Positions 18,149 to 29,186 of a stretch of 64,000 nucleotides of DNA are shown piece after piece. A program made the translations under genes and the position numbers. The notes beneath the pieces are model-generated. The model was not told the DNA's origin. It did not search any database and saw only the letters and a program-made list of their open reading frames with translations. Every line of letters starts with the position of its first letter. Within the stretch, counting starts at the first letter, position 1. This DNA is from Halobacillus salinarum (GTDB taxonomy: Bacteria; Bacillota; Bacilli; Bacillales; Halobacillaceae): assembly GCF_022919095.1 (NCBI RefSeq), contig NZ_CP095073.1:3100001-3164000 (forward strand). Direction: 5' to 3'.

Positions 18149-18177
18149 AATACCCACCAGCTTCATTGGTGGGTATT
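18149..18177 (-). terminator. Terminator after yjbC, within the 17885-18183 gap
   Basis: AATACCCACCA and TGGTGGGTATT form an 11-bp stem directly after the yjbC stop, followed on the minus strand by TTTT. Readthrough could still reach spx. The rest of the gap is very AT-rich, and I see no other feature in it. Confidence 0.75.
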
Positions 18178-18183
18178 CGGCAT

Positions 18184-18771
18184 TTATTTAGGGTTTTCAA
18201 GACTTCCTAAAATGTCTGTGGTTTCTCGTTCTTCATCCAACGTCAGTACTTCATCTACAGGTTGGTAGGACTTTCCGTAAAACTCATCATCTTTATACGT
18301 GTGAATTTCTTCATACATCTTTTTCATCTGCTTGTAGATTTGTTCCTCAGAGGCATCCTCAGGAGACCAAAAGAGAATTTCCATTTGGTTTGGTTCATCA
18401 GTGGCCAAAGATTTGCGGGTGTAACCAATGGACTGCGCGTGTCTAAATCCTTCACGCTGGTAAAAACGAAGTCTTTTTTCCGAGTCTGTATCCTCATAAT
18501 CCACAGGTTCGACTTCGAGTATGATTGGTTTATTCTTCGCTTTCATTTTTTCAATTAATTTATGACCCAATCCCTGGCCTCTTGAAGCAGTGGAAACGTA
18601 TACATAATCTATAAAAATAAACGAATCAAACTCAGCGTACATCAGCACATGATGCTCGCCTTCATCTTTGTAATAAACTTCACTTTTTTCCTTCAGCAGT
18701 GCTTCCATATGTTCCTGTGATTTCATTTCCTCAACCGGAAAGTATTGATTTAGCTTTTCATACCAATTCAT
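18184..18771 (-). CDS. yjbC: GNAT-family N-acetyltransferase YjbC
   Basis: The 195-residue protein has a GNAT fold. VYVSTASRGQGLGHKLIEKM (about residues 57-76) contains the Q/RxxGxG/A acetyl-CoA loop, followed by LRFYQREGF. The substrate is unknown. It precedes spx as in B. subtilis, where yjbC-spx is induced by stress. The C-terminal 50 residues are acidic and outside the acetyltransferase core. Confidence 0.87.
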   Translation of the reverse strand: MNWYEKLNQYFPVEEMKSQEHMEALLKEKSEVYYKDEGEHHVLMYAEFDSFIFIDYVYVSTASRGQGLGHKLIEKMKAKNKPIILEVEPVDYEDTDSEKRLRFYQREGFRHAQSIGYTRKSLATDEPNQMEILFWSPEDASEEQIYKQMKKMYEEIHTYKDDEFYGKSYQPVDEVLTLDEERETTDILGSLENPK

Positions 18772-18898
18772 TGATCTACTCCCTTATTAATATTTTCATT
18801 TCATATTATAACGAAGTTTGCTGACAATGTTAAATGTCCAAAAAACCAACTGCCAACTATACTTTACCCTTATTCTTGTCAATGTAATCATACATTAT

Positions 18899-18921
18899 CA
18901 AGCCCGGTAGAAACCGGGCGA
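18899..18921 (-). terminator. GC-rich hairpin after the glycoside-hydrolase-like gene
   Basis: GCCCGGT and ACCGGGC pair directly downstream of the stop at 18931. On the minus strand no T-run follows; the T-run is on the plus strand. Termination for this gene is therefore possible but unproven. Confidence 0.45.
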
Positions 18922-18930
18922 TTTTTCCCA

Positions 18931-20142
18931 TTAAGGAGTGTAGTCAACATTTTCAGTATAATTGTTCCCTGCATTCCAAATGAGGAATTCATTGATTCCG
19001 TTTTCGTTCAACGCACGTATCTGAGCTTCTACTTCTGTCTTACCGTATTGCTTTGTTGCGCCGGAATAAAGCCATGGTGCTTCAAAGTCTTGGATCCATG
19101 GACGTGAAGTAGGTTTATTTTCTAGTTTGCTTAGCACTTCATTTTCTACTTTTGCATAAGCACTGACAAGCTTATATGGTTCGGTGTCAGGCTTTGGAAT
19201 ATTAAAATACGGACCCCAGTGGCTCGGATAAATCATGGAAGAAATGACGTCTACATTGCTTGAGATTTTAGAAAAGTTCTGGCCGATATTTGGTGCCGCT
19301 GGAATTGTTGCTGAGTAGCCAAATATGTCCACCGATACATCCACCCCATAATATTTCAACTGCTCACGTGCATATTTCACAAAATCAGTTACAGCTGTTA
19401 CACGTTTTTCAACATCATTGAGCTCCAGGTCTTGATAATCACCTTGTTTGTAAGTGAGCTCATGATCACGATTTCCAAAACCTTCCGGGAACCTGACGTA
19501 GTCAAATTGAATTTCTTTAAAGCCTAATTCAGCTGCTAATTTTGCAATATCAACATTATACTCCCATACTTCTTTCATAAATGGGTTGACAAATGCTTCC
19601 CCTTTTCCATTTGTCCATACTTTTCCATTTTGAGTATAAGACAAATCTGGACGCTTCTTTGCTAGTCGCGAATCTTTAAAAACAACAACCCGGGCGATCG
19701 GATAAATTCCTTTTTCTTCAAGTGTTTTTAACAGCTTTTCAGGATTATCTATGTAATTCTCAGCCATGTCTGCATATTTAGAATCTTTATCAACATTAAT
19801 GGTAATGTCTCCGTTGTCCTCTTTAATATCGATAACCATCGCATTTAGATCCGTATCATCCACTAACCGAGTAAGCTCATTCATTTTCTGACCGCCAGCA
19901 GAAGGACCCGTTACATATATTCCTCTAATCGCATCCGGGTAAGTAAAATCTAATCCTGAATCATAGACATACCTAGCAGCCGGGCTTGGTAGTTCTAACT
20001 TTGTAAGAGCTATTTCCTTTCCAGTCAATAAAGACATCTTTTTAGCGCTGTTCTGTTCGGCATGAACATTATGTAAAGGTAATACCAAAGAAAAGAGGAG
20101 AACACCGCTGATAAACTTTCTCATAAATTTCTTATTCCCCAT
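18931..20142 (-). CDS. Secreted glycoside-hydrolase-like protein (DUF4015)
   Basis: The 403-residue product has a Sec signal peptide (about residues 1-28, cleavage near VHA). A TIM-barrel-like region of the putative glycoside hydrolase family DUF4015 follows (about 65-400). Conserved-looking segments are AIRGIYVTGPSAGG, VIDIKEDNGDI, GFKEIQFDYVRFPEG and SSMIYPSHWGPY. The Asp/Glu in EIQFDYVRFPE are candidate catalytic residues. It is probably active outside the membrane on wall or exopolymer glycans, but the substrate is unknown. The gene is single, between yjbC and the opp operon. Confidence 0.8.
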   Translation of the reverse strand: MGNKKFMRKFISGVLLFSLVLPLHNVHAEQNSAKKMSLLTGKEIALTKLELPSPAARYVYDSGLDFTYPDAIRGIYVTGPSAGGQKMNELTRLVDDTDLNAMVIDIKEDNGDITINVDKDSKYADMAENYIDNPEKLLKTLEEKGIYPIARVVVFKDSRLAKKRPDLSYTQNGKVWTNGKGEAFVNPFMKEVWEYNVDIAKLAAELGFKEIQFDYVRFPEGFGNRDHELTYKQGDYQDLELNDVEKRVTAVTDFVKYAREQLKYYGVDVSVDIFGYSATIPAAPNIGQNFSKISSNVDVISSMIYPSHWGPYFNIPKPDTEPYKLVSAYAKVENEVLSKLENKPTSRPWIQDFEAPWLYSGATKQYGKTEVEAQIRALNENGINEFLIWNAGNNYTENVDYTP

Positions 20143-20267
20143 ATTTGCATCCTGCTCCTATTTATGTACTTTTTATTATTATATAAGACATCCATTGAAA
20201 CTGAACAGTCATCTTTGTAAATTTCCTGAAATATTTTTGTATAATGTTACCAATTACCTAGAAAAAT

Positions 20268-20298
20268 AAAAGGCCTTGCTTTTAGGCAAGACCTTTCA
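20268..20298 (-). terminator. Terminator of the opp operon
   Basis: On the minus strand AAAGGTCTTGCC and GGCAAGGCCTTTT pair after oppF and run into a T-rich tract. Confidence 0.8.
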
Positions 20299-20306
20299 AA
20301 AATAGT

Positions 20307-21245
20307 TTAAACTTTCACGCCATGCTCTTCCTGGTAGTGTTTAAATTCTTTTGTTGTACATAATACCCAGTGTCCTGGACGAACTTCACGAAATTCAGGT
20401 TCTTCACTCGTATCATGATTATTAGGATCATAAGTAAACCTTTCTCTCGTTCGCTCATAATCCGGGTCCGGTAAAGGAATGGCTGACAGTAATGATTGAG
20501 TATACGGATGAATAGGATGTTTATATAAATCCTCTGCATCAGCTAATTCAACCATTCTCCCAAAGTACATAACACCAATACGATCGCTGATATACTTAAC
20601 CATCGATAAGTCGTGCGCAATAAACAAATAAGTTAAACTTTTTTCGCGCTGAAGTTTTTTCAGCAGATTAACAACCTGAGCCTGAATGGATACATCCAAC
20701 GCCGAAATAGGCTCATCTGCAATAATAAAGCTTGGATCTACTGCTAATGCTCTCGCAATTCCAATTCTCTGACGCTGGCCGCCGCTGAATTCGTGCGGAT
20801 ACCGGTTGGCATGTTCTTTATTTAAACCTACCGTTTCCAATAATTCTTCTACTTTTGCTTTTCGCTCTTTATCATTCTTGGCAAGCCCGTGGATGTCCAT
20901 GCCTTCTGCTATAATATCAAGAACCTTCATACGAGGGTTAAGAGAAGCATATGGATCCTGGAAAATCATTTGCATTTCCCTGTTAAACTTCTTAAGTTCA
21001 TCTCTTGTTTTTTCACCGTGAACATTCTCGCCGGCAAATGTCACTTCTCCATCAGTAGCATTATATAACCGAATGATGGTACGACCGGTAGTCGATTTTC
21101 CACAACCGGATTCACCAACAAGTCCGAAGGTTTCCCCTTTATAAATATCGAAGGTCAAACCATCTACAGCCTTAACAACGCTGTGGCGACCTGTTTTGAA
21201 ATGCTGTTTTAAGTTTTTTATTTCTAATAGCTTTTCTTTACTCAT
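20307..21245 (-). CDS. oppF: Oligopeptide ABC importer ATP-binding protein OppF
   Basis: This 312-residue ATPase has Walker A GESGCGKST (about 43-51), signature SGGQRQRIGIARAL (about 151-164), Walker B IIADEP and the H-loop AHD. It also has the C-terminal Opp/Dpp extension (HPIHPYTQSLLSAIPLPDP). It pairs with OppD to power uptake of oligopeptides, including signalling peptides, across the membrane. The start overlaps the oppD stop by 4 bases (ATGA). Confidence 0.95.
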   Translation of the reverse strand: MSKEKLLEIKNLKQHFKTGRHSVVKAVDGLTFDIYKGETFGLVGESGCGKSTTGRTIIRLYNATDGEVTFAGENVHGEKTRDELKKFNREMQMIFQDPYASLNPRMKVLDIIAEGMDIHGLAKNDKERKAKVEELLETVGLNKEHANRYPHEFSGGQRQRIGIARALAVDPSFIIADEPISALDVSIQAQVVNLLKKLQREKSLTYLFIAHDLSMVKYISDRIGVMYFGRMVELADAEDLYKHPIHPYTQSLLSAIPLPDPDYERTRERFTYDPNNHDTSEEPEFREVRPGHWVLCTTKEFKHYQEEHGVKV

Positions 21246-22300
21246 AAATGCTCACCCTTCACACTGCTTGATGACTTGGCCATGCCCTGCATACGCTTTT
21301 TAATCACTTCAGGTGGATCAAGATCCGGCGCGTCCTCATGCAGCAGCCAAGTGGCGGCATAATGAGTATCTGAGATTTTAAACATAGGCGGTTCCTGTTC
21401 AAAATCAATCTTCATAGCAAACTCGTTTCTTGCTGCAAAAGCGTCGCCTTTTGGAGGGTCCAATAAATCGGGAGGCGAGCCGGGAATGGCATACAGCTCT
21501 TCATCGGCGCTATCCAATGAAGGCATAGAACCTAACAGCCCCCATGTATAAGGGTGTTTTGGATTGTAAAAGATGTCATCTACAGTACCTATTTCAACGA
21601 TTTTACCTGCATACATAACCGCTACGCGGTCAGCAACATTTGCCACTACACCAAGATCGTGCGTAATAAAAATGGTTGCAGAATCCGTTTTCTTCTGAAT
21701 ATCCTTCATGAGCTCCAGAATTTGCGCTTGAATCGTAACGTCCAAGGCTGTAGTAGGCTCATCTGCAATCAATAACTTAGGATTACATGCTAACGCTATT
21801 GCTACCACTACACGCTGACGCATTCCTCCAGAAAATTGGTGCGGGTACTGTTTGATACGGTTTTCAGGGTCTGGGATCCCTACAAGCTCAAGCAGCTCGA
21901 TGCATCTCTTTTTCGCTTGTCCCCGGTTCATTCGCTGGTGCTTGATTAAACCTTCCATGATTTGGTTTCCTACTTTCATGGTCGGGTTAAGGGATGTCAT
22001 TGGATCCTGAAAGATCATTGAGATTTCTTTACCGCGTATTTTCTGCATTTGTTTTTCGCTTGCCTTTACTAAATCCCTGCCTTCAAAAAGGATCTCTCCT
22101 TCTTTTATACGACCGGGAGGATGGGGAATAAGACGCATAAGAGCTTTAGTCGTAACCGATTTCCCCGAACCGGACTCACCTACTATGGCAAGGGTCTCTC
22201 CTCTATTCAAATCGAAATTAACCCCACGTACAGCTTTTACTTCACCGCCGTAGGTGTCAAAGGATACATGCATATTTTTAACTTCTAAAAGTTTTTCCAT
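21242..22300 (-). CDS. oppD: Oligopeptide ABC importer ATP-binding protein OppD
   Basis: The second ATPase of the system has 352 residues, with GESGSGKS, SGGMRQRVVVAIAL and LLIADEPTTALD. The C-terminal extension reads GDAFAARNEFAMKIDFEQEP. Many Opp/Dpp ATPases have four cysteines here that bind an iron-sulfur cluster; this protein does not. The start at 22300 (ATG, MEKLLEVKNM) was preferred to the GTG three codons upstream, which lies too close to the AGGAGGT site. Confidence 0.95.
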   Translation of the reverse strand: MEKLLEVKNMHVSFDTYGGEVKAVRGVNFDLNRGETLAIVGESGSGKSVTTKALMRLIPHPPGRIKEGEILFEGRDLVKASEKQMQKIRGKEISMIFQDPMTSLNPTMKVGNQIMEGLIKHQRMNRGQAKKRCIELLELVGIPDPENRIKQYPHQFSGGMRQRVVVAIALACNPKLLIADEPTTALDVTIQAQILELMKDIQKKTDSATIFITHDLGVVANVADRVAVMYAGKIVEIGTVDDIFYNPKHPYTWGLLGSMPSLDSADEELYAIPGSPPDLLDPPKGDAFAARNEFAMKIDFEQEPPMFKISDTHYAATWLLHEDAPDLDPPEVIKKRMQGMAKSSSSVKGEHL

Positions 22301-22316
22301 AACGTACACCTACCTC

Positions 22317-23446
22317 CTATTCACGCATCTTCGGATCAAAGGCATCACGAAGACCGTCAGCCAAAACGTTGAATCCGATCATTACTAATGAGATTACAAT
22401 TGCCGGGAACACTAAAATATGTGGATATGTCTGCAGCGACTTAAATCCATCATCAATCAGTGTACCAAGTGACGCAAGCGGTGTTGGAAGACCAAGACCG
22501 ATAAAGCTTAAAAATGCCTCAAAAAAGATCGCACTTGGAATGGTAAACATGGTATTGATGACGATTAAGCCGGTTACGTTTGGAATTAAATGTTTCCTCA
22601 ATATCCGATTATCCGGCGCTCCGAGAGTTCTCGAGGCAAGAACAAATTCCTGGTTTTTTAATTTGAGAATTTGTCCCCGGACGATCCTGGCCATCGATAT
22701 CCATCCGGTTACCGTAATTGCGATCGTTATGGAGAGAATACCTGGTTCCAAAATCAAGATCATTAAAATTACGACAACTAAGTTTGGAATCCCGAGCAAA
22801 ATTTCGATAACCCGCTGCATGTAGTTATCGACTCGTCCTCCGTAATAGCCGGAGATCCCACCGTATGCCACACCAATGACCATATCAATGGCAGCTGCCA
22901 GAAACGCAATGTATAGAGAAATCCTGGTACCGTGCCAAGTCCTTGTCCACAGATCACGACCAAGGCCATCCGTACCAAACCAGAAATTTTCCTTTAAATC
23001 TTTTGCTGCATAAACATCATATTTTGCTTTTACTTCAGCTGGCTCGCCATTACTTCCATCATTGACGACATTCGTAGTAATATACTCTTCCTGATTGTTA
23101 AAGCGCATCATCGCTTTCTTTTCAGCTTCTTCTACTGTATCTGCGGTTTGTGTAGTAGTCAATTTACCGCCTAAACCTAGCCAACCTAAACCTTCAACCT
23201 TTGGGGCATCTTAGCCCGGGATAAATCTTGTTCAAACTGACCATATTGATTCATGTAAGGACCAAATATCGCCATCAGTGTTAATATGATAAGCACTGCA
23301 AGACCGATCATTGCGCCAACGTTTTTACGTAAGCGTTGAAACGAGTCCTGCCAGAAAGAAAGACTGGGACGGGTAATTTTTTCAATATCCGTTTCTTTAG
23401 TTTCTACAGGAACAAATAAATCTTTTGATGGTTTGTGGTTTTCCAT
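22317..23446 (-). pseudogene. oppC: Oligopeptide ABC importer permease OppC, interrupted by one frameshift
   Basis: The first 86 codons (start ATG at 23446, MENHKPSKDLFV) run into a TAG at 23186. The rest of the permease continues in another frame to 22317. Adding one C to the GCCCC run (plus-strand GGGG at 23204-23207) gives a continuous 376-residue protein reading MPPKVEGLGWLGLGGKL across the join. OppC forms the membrane channel with OppB. Six helices are predicted, with the EAA-loop region near LGAPDNRILRKHLIPN. Neighbours oppB, D and F are intact and the break is in a homopolymer, so I think the gene is functional and the base was lost in sequencing or assembly. Confidence 0.85.
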
Positions 23447-23452
23447 AAATAG

Positions 23453-24379
23453 TTACTCTCCTTCTGCAAGTCGAATTCTAGGATCAATGACTCCATAAAG
23501 CAGGTCAATGACCAGGATGATGAATATAAAAAGGAAAGCAAGTAATAACGTGGTACCCATAATGATAGGGAAATCATTAGTATTAACTGCTTTAACAAAC
23601 TGCTCACCGATTCCTGGTACAGCGAAGATGTTTTCAATAACTAGAGTACCTGTCATTAAGCTGACAGCTAAAGGACCAAGTACTGTAATGAGGGGAATAA
23701 GCGCATTCCTTACTCCGTGTTTAAACACCACTCCAAATTTATTTACACCTTTCGCACGTGCAGTTGTAATATAATCTGATCCCATAACCTCAAGCATTTC
23801 AGTTCTCATAAAGCGGGCTGCAACTGCAATTGGGAAGATGGCCAACGCTACGGTTGGTAATACTGTGTACTGCCAGCCTTCCCACAAGGCAACTGGGAAC
23901 CAGCCTAACTTTACACCTATGAAATACTGCAGGATTCCTGCAAATACAAAGGATGGAATTGATTTTCCGATAACGGCTACGAATACAGAACCGTAATCAA
24001 GAAAACCGTTATGGTAAATAGCAGATATTAATCCGAGCAGCATACCAAGAATTGTCCCTATTATCATCGCCTGTATACCAAGCTGAATAGATGGACCAAC
24101 ACGTTCCATTAGAATCGTCGTCACTTCTCTGTTATCAAACTGGAAAGAGATACCTAGGTCACCTTGAACTAGATTTACCATATAATCAAAATATTGTACT
24201 GGTACTGGATCATTCAATCCATACTTTTCTAAAACAACTGCCTGCTGTTCTTCTGAAAGCTTATCAGCTGCCGTGAGGGGAGTTCCTGGAAGGAACTTCA
24301 TTAAGAAGAACGTAAAAGTAGCAATTAGAAACATCGTTATAAGCATGTAGATTAAACGCTGTATAATATAACGAGTCAT
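23453..24379 (-). CDS. oppB: Oligopeptide ABC importer permease OppB
   Basis: The 308-residue protein has six membrane helices. It carries the typical N-terminal MTRYIIQRLIYMLITMF helix and the EAA-type cytoplasmic loop (RTEMLEVMGSDYITTARAKG, about residues 189-208) that contacts the ATPases. CAGGAGGTG precedes the ATG. Only 6 bases separate it from oppC. A hairpin separates it from oppA. Confidence 0.95.
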   Translation of the reverse strand: MTRYIIQRLIYMLITMFLIATFTFFLMKFLPGTPLTAADKLSEEQQAVVLEKYGLNDPVPVQYFDYMVNLVQGDLGISFQFDNREVTTILMERVGPSIQLGIQAMIIGTILGMLLGLISAIYHNGFLDYGSVFVAVIGKSIPSFVFAGILQYFIGVKLGWFPVALWEGWQYTVLPTVALAIFPIAVAARFMRTEMLEVMGSDYITTARAKGVNKFGVVFKHGVRNALIPLITVLGPLAVSLMTGTLVIENIFAVPGIGEQFVKAVNTNDFPIIMGTTLLLAFLFIFIILVIDLLYGVIDPRIRLAEGE

Positions 24380-24465
24380 CCCAACACCTCCTGTTAAATT
24401 AACCCTCTATCTATAGTTTATGAAAATGACAGAAATTTGTCTATTATTAGAAAACTTTCTGTACA

Positions 24466-24515
24466 GGGAAAAAGAGAGCATATGCCAATTTGGTCAACAT
24501 ATACTCTCTCCCTAT
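24466..24515 (-). terminator. Intercistronic hairpin between oppA and oppB
   Basis: On the minus strand GAGAGTATATG and CATATGCTCTC (G-U pairs allowed) form a stem followed by TTTTTCCC. As the only link between oppA and oppBCDF, it probably terminates most transcripts and lets oppA be made in excess. Confidence 0.65.
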
Positions 24516-24554
24516 AATCAGCCTATATTTGGTTTATATCACATAATTGTTAAA

Positions 24555-26234
24555 TTATTTACCTTCAATATAAGCGTGTTTGTAGCTGTAATCTGGTCCC
24601 ATTGGGTTAACTTGAACGTCTTTGACGTAAGGCTTCCAAAGCTGGGCTCTTGCACGCTGGTAAAGCGGAACAAGTACAGCGTCATCTTGAATAAGCATTT
24701 TTTCAGCTTTGTAGAAGTTCTCAAAGCGTTTTTCAGGTTCTAGAGCGTACTCATTACCTGCTTGTTCAATCAACTGATCATACTCTTTACTAGAGTATCC
24801 AGTTTTATTGTTCGCACCATCAGTTACCCACATATTCAAGAATGTGTTCGGGTCAATGTAGTCAGGACCCCATCCAGCATTTTGGATCTGATAGTTCATG
24901 TTTGTGTCACGCTGCAGACGCTCTTTAAATGGTACTGAAGTTACTTTAACAGTTAAACCATCAAGCTGCTCCAGCTGGTCTTTAATATAAGCGTCAAGGT
25001 TCTTAGCAGTTTCAGTGTCTCCGCCAAGATACTCAAGCGTAATTTTATCTTTTCCTAATTCTTCTTTCGCTTCATTCCAAAGCTGTTTAGCTTTATCAAC
25101 ATCATAAGAGACAAGTTCTCCGTTAACTTCACGGAAGTCTTTGCCAGACTCAGGGTCTTTTACGAAGTTTTTAGGAATATCGCCGTCAGCAGGAATGGAA
25201 CCATTATTCAGAATAACGTCAACCATGCTCTGACGATCAATAACCATTTGCATTGCTTTACGAGCTTTTACGTTACCAAGTACATCATTAGCTTTTTGGT
25301 TAAGTTTTAAGTAGAACAATGTCGGTTCTTCTTCAACTTTAAAATCATCAGATGAACGGTATTGGTCTACGAATTCAGCAGACAAGTTAACACGGTCAAC
25401 TTCGCCTGTTTCGTAAAGGTTAACACCAGTGGCTGTATCTTTTACTACTTTTACATTAATCTGGTTAAGTTTTACGTTGTCAGCATCCCAATAATCTTCA
25501 TTCTTTTTAAGCGTCCAGCCTTCACCGTGGTTCCATTCAGTGATTTTGAATGGTCCGTTGGAAAGTAAAGTGTCCGCTTCTAGTGCGTATTTGTCACCTT
25601 TTTCTTCAACAAACTTTTTGTTTAAAGGTAGGAACGTACCGAAAGTTGTTAAAGATTTAAAGTATGGAATTGGTTTTTCTAAAGTTACCTTGAAAGTGTG
25701 CTCATCAACAGCTTCTACACCTAACTGATCGACTGGTTTTTCTCCATTAGAGATAGCTGTAGCGTTTTTAATTACTCCACCCATCATATAAGGACCGTAC
25801 TCTGAACCAGTGTCAGGATTTACGGCACGCTGCCAAGCGTAAACGAAATCGTTGGCTGTGACTGGATCACCATTTGACCATTTGGCGTCACGCAGATGGA
25901 ATGTCCAAGTCATACCATCGTCGCTTACTTCACTTTCTTCCGCAATACCTGGTTCAGGCTGAGCGTTTTCTCCAAGACGGTAAAGACCATCCATAGTAGA
26001 ACCTAAAAATTGAAATGCAACAGCATCTGTAGCTAGTGATGCATCCATTGTAGGAATTTCAGCTGAATCCATAATGTTAAGTACTTGCTTACTGTCTCCG
26101 GAAGCATCACCGGAACTATCACTGCCGCTGTCTCCGCTGGAGCTTGAACCTTCATCTCCGCCGCCAGAACAAGCAGCAAGGAACATGCTCAGTACTAGTG
26201 CGAGTACCAGCAATAACCAATTTGTCTTTTTCAT
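24555..26234 (-). CDS. oppA: Oligopeptide-binding lipoprotein OppA
   Basis: The 559-residue protein has a lipoprotein signal peptide ending in LAAC (Cys near residue 22) and a long Gly/Ser/Asp spacer. An SBP family 5 domain follows (PTMDASLATDAVAFQFLGST near the start, then TFHLRDAKWSNGDPVTANDF and YLKLNQKANDVLGNVKARKA). It captures peptides outside the membrane for OppBCDF. It is first in the operon. The ATG at 26234 follows AGGGGAGG; an upstream start at 26291 would precede the ribosome binding site. Its strong acidity fits a protein exposed to salt. Confidence 0.95.
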   Translation of the reverse strand: MKKTNWLLLVLALVLSMFLAACSGGGDEGSSSSGDSGSDSSGDASGDSKQVLNIMDSAEIPTMDASLATDAVAFQFLGSTMDGLYRLGENAQPEPGIAEESEVSDDGMTWTFHLRDAKWSNGDPVTANDFVYAWQRAVNPDTGSEYGPYMMGGVIKNATAISNGEKPVDQLGVEAVDEHTFKVTLEKPIPYFKSLTTFGTFLPLNKKFVEEKGDKYALEADTLLSNGPFKITEWNHGEGWTLKKNEDYWDADNVKLNQINVKVVKDTATGVNLYETGEVDRVNLSAEFVDQYRSSDDFKVEEEPTLFYLKLNQKANDVLGNVKARKAMQMVIDRQSMVDVILNNGSIPADGDIPKNFVKDPESGKDFREVNGELVSYDVDKAKQLWNEAKEELGKDKITLEYLGGDTETAKNLDAYIKDQLEQLDGLTVKVTSVPFKERLQRDTNMNYQIQNAGWGPDYIDPNTFLNMWVTDGANNKTGYSSKEYDQLIEQAGNEYALEPEKRFENFYKAEKMLIQDDAVLVPLYQRARAQLWKPYVKDVQVNPMGPDYSYKHAYIEGK

Positions 26235-26639
26235 GTAGAAAATGACCTCCCCTAAAAAATTTCCAAATTTTATAGTAGACAAATTGTCCACATATCGAAT
26301 TATACAAGTTTTCTAACTATTTTGCATTAAGATTTTTTCTTAATATCGGATTGAAGCCTATCATTATTACGTTTCAATGACACAAAATGAGACTTTTTAC
26401 CTAGTTTATTTTACAAGTTTTTGAGTCGAAAATCTATTAAATATGAGCGAATTTGTATAAAAATATTTGTATAAACCCCAGTAAATCAGCTTTTTAACGC
26501 GTTTGTCTATTAAAGGATTTGAATATGTCATGCATTTTTTGGTAATTACAGAATTTTCTGTTTGTTAATAGGATTTACGATTCATTAATTATCATAAACG
26601 TGCTATAATATTTGATAGCTTTTAAAAGAGGGTGGAAAG
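26235..26639. promoter_or_regulatory. Divergent promoter region of opp (-) and the DUF3899 gene (+)
   Basis: The 405-base gap is highly AT-rich. On the minus strand a TATAAT at 26299-26304 lies about 65 bases before oppA, without a good -35. On the plus strand TGCTATAAT at 26601-26609 is an extended -10 element, 31 bases before the DUF3899 start. A palindromic CAGAATTTTCTG at 26549-26560 slightly resembles a CodY half site. I see no gene or RNA in the gap. Confidence 0.5.
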
Positions 26640-27011
26640 ATGAATATCCTATTAAATAAGTGGTTGATGATCGTGATCAATCTCGCCTTAACAACCATAT
26701 TATTCTTTTTGCTGGCACCAGCTTATGATCTCTTTCATTATATTAATCAGTTGTTTTATATTTCTTATTTCTATTTGTTTGTAGGACTGCTGATGCTCGT
26801 AATCAGAGGAGGCTTCTTTGATGCTATTACCTACAGCTTCCGCAGGTTTCACGGAATGACTTCAAAGCGAAGAGATTATATGGATGATTGGAAAACAAAG
26901 CCTCTCCCGTCGCAGTCGATAAACCGCTCTTGGCTTAATTTTTTTATCTTCCATGGAGTTACTTTAACTCTCGGCTTACTTGGTTTACTCGCCATTTACT
27001 ACCATGCTTGA
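26640..27011 (+). CDS. DUF3899 membrane protein
   Basis: The 123-residue protein has three hydrophobic helices (about 8-28, 36-60, 100-121). The conserved-looking central motif is VIRGGFFDAITYSFRRF, followed by a basic stretch with KRRDYMDDW. This matches my memory of DUF3899 proteins, whose function is unknown. The ribosome binding site is AGAGGGTGG. It is transcribed alone, upstream of trpS. Confidence 0.7.
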   Translation: MNILLNKWLMIVINLALTTILFFLLAPAYDLFHYINQLFYISYFYLFVGLLMLVIRGGFFDAITYSFRRFHGMTSKRRDYMDDWKTKPLPSQSINRSWLNFFIFHGVTLTLGLLGLLAIYYHA

Positions 27012-27014
27012 ACA

Positions 27015-27043
27015 TTGCGTTTAGATTTTGAATCTTCTATAAT
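27015..27043 (+). promoter_or_regulatory. Sigma-A promoter of trpS
   Basis: TTGCGT (27015-27020) and TATAAT (27038-27043) are separated by exactly 17 bases, just upstream of the T-box leader. Confidence 0.7.
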
Positions 27044-27049
27044 AAATAA

Positions 27050-28302
<1,253 letters not shown>

Positions 28303-28304
<2 letters not shown>

Positions 28305-28347
28305 AAAAAAGCCAGAATTGAGCATTTCCTCAATTCTGGCTTTTTAA
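28303..28347. terminator. Bidirectional terminator of trpS and yjbA
   Basis: AAAAAGCCAGAATTGAG and CTCAATTCTGGCTTTTT form a long perfect stem with a short loop. It overlaps the last codons of yjbA. Confidence 0.9.
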
Positions 28348-29094
28348 ATGCTGAGTAGAGACATCATGATGCTCGCCTTGCCAAATGGTTTCAAAGAACG
28401 GCTGTCCTTTGATTAATTTCTTGCATAACTCTTCGTGATAAGAACTCCAGCCCTGGATCGTTCCTCCATATAAATGATCCCATGCTTCTTCATTTGTCAT
28501 TTCTTTTATTAGAGGATATTGAGCTGGATCCCACTCTGTCAGCCAATACCTTATTTCCTCGGGATGGTCAGAATGCTTCAATTGATCGAGAGCCATCATC
28601 AACAGCTGTTTGAGCTGACGTTCCCTTCTCGTTAATCCTGACATCTTATCTGGACCAAGCGAAAGAATATGATGTTCTTTGACCGCAGTAGCTTCTATAT
28701 TATAATGTTCCGGTCTCTTTCCTTCCACCATTTCAAACACTAGTCGTTCCTGCCGAGGAATGAGTCTGCTCTTCTTTACTGGAAGAGTATAGCCTAAGGT
28801 ATCAAAGACAATTACGTCTTTTCCATTCGTTACAACCGCGGCGTACTCTACTGTAACTCTCTCTTGATTCTTTTTCATATACGTTCTTCGATGGATGTCC
28901 TGGAGCAATGAGAGCGGCAAATCTTGAAGATCATTTTCAATAAAATCGAATAGTTCGTCTTCTACATGGACAAGCGGAATCTGGTCAATGAGTTCAATTC
29001 CATCTTCTTTACGCCATTCGTGGAAGCGGCAGATGTTGTATCCGTTTTCCTCACCTTCAAACCAATTCACCCATAAGTCATGCATATATAACAT
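28330..29094 (-). CDS. yjbA: Conserved protein YjbA (DUF3603)
   Basis: This 254-residue soluble protein begins MLYMHDLWVNWFEGEENGYN. Its other conserved-looking blocks are RTYMKKNQERVTVEYAAVVT and TEWDPAQYPLIKEMTNEEAWDHLYGG. No catalytic motif is evident. Its place next to trpS and near opp matches B. subtilis yjbA. The function is unknown. The first ATG (29094) has a GAGGG six bases upstream. Confidence 0.85.
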   Translation of the reverse strand: MLYMHDLWVNWFEGEENGYNICRFHEWRKEDGIELIDQIPLVHVEDELFDFIENDLQDLPLSLLQDIHRRTYMKKNQERVTVEYAAVVTNGKDVIVFDTLGYTLPVKKSRLIPRQERLVFEMVEGKRPEHYNIEATAVKEHHILSLGPDKMSGLTRRERQLKQLLMMALDQLKHSDHPEEIRYWLTEWDPAQYPLIKEMTNEEAWDHLYGGTIQGWSSYHEELCKKLIKGQPFFETIWQGEHHDVSTQHLKSQN

Positions 29095-29186
29095 TTAAGA
29101 CCCTCACTTTCACTCAGAGCTTCTCTTTAGGTTACATTATGACCAATGTTGGCTTTTTTATTCTTTAAAACCATATTTTACAAAAA

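Noticed and set aside
21242-22300. OppD lacks the cysteine cluster found in many Opp/Dpp ATPases
   Set aside because: The D/N/D replacements are, as I recall, common in Bacillus OppD proteins, so this is not a novelty.
26549-26566. CodY-like motif near CAGAATTTTCTG upstream of opp
   Set aside because: Only about 11 of 15 positions fit, and it lies more than 300 bases from the oppA start.
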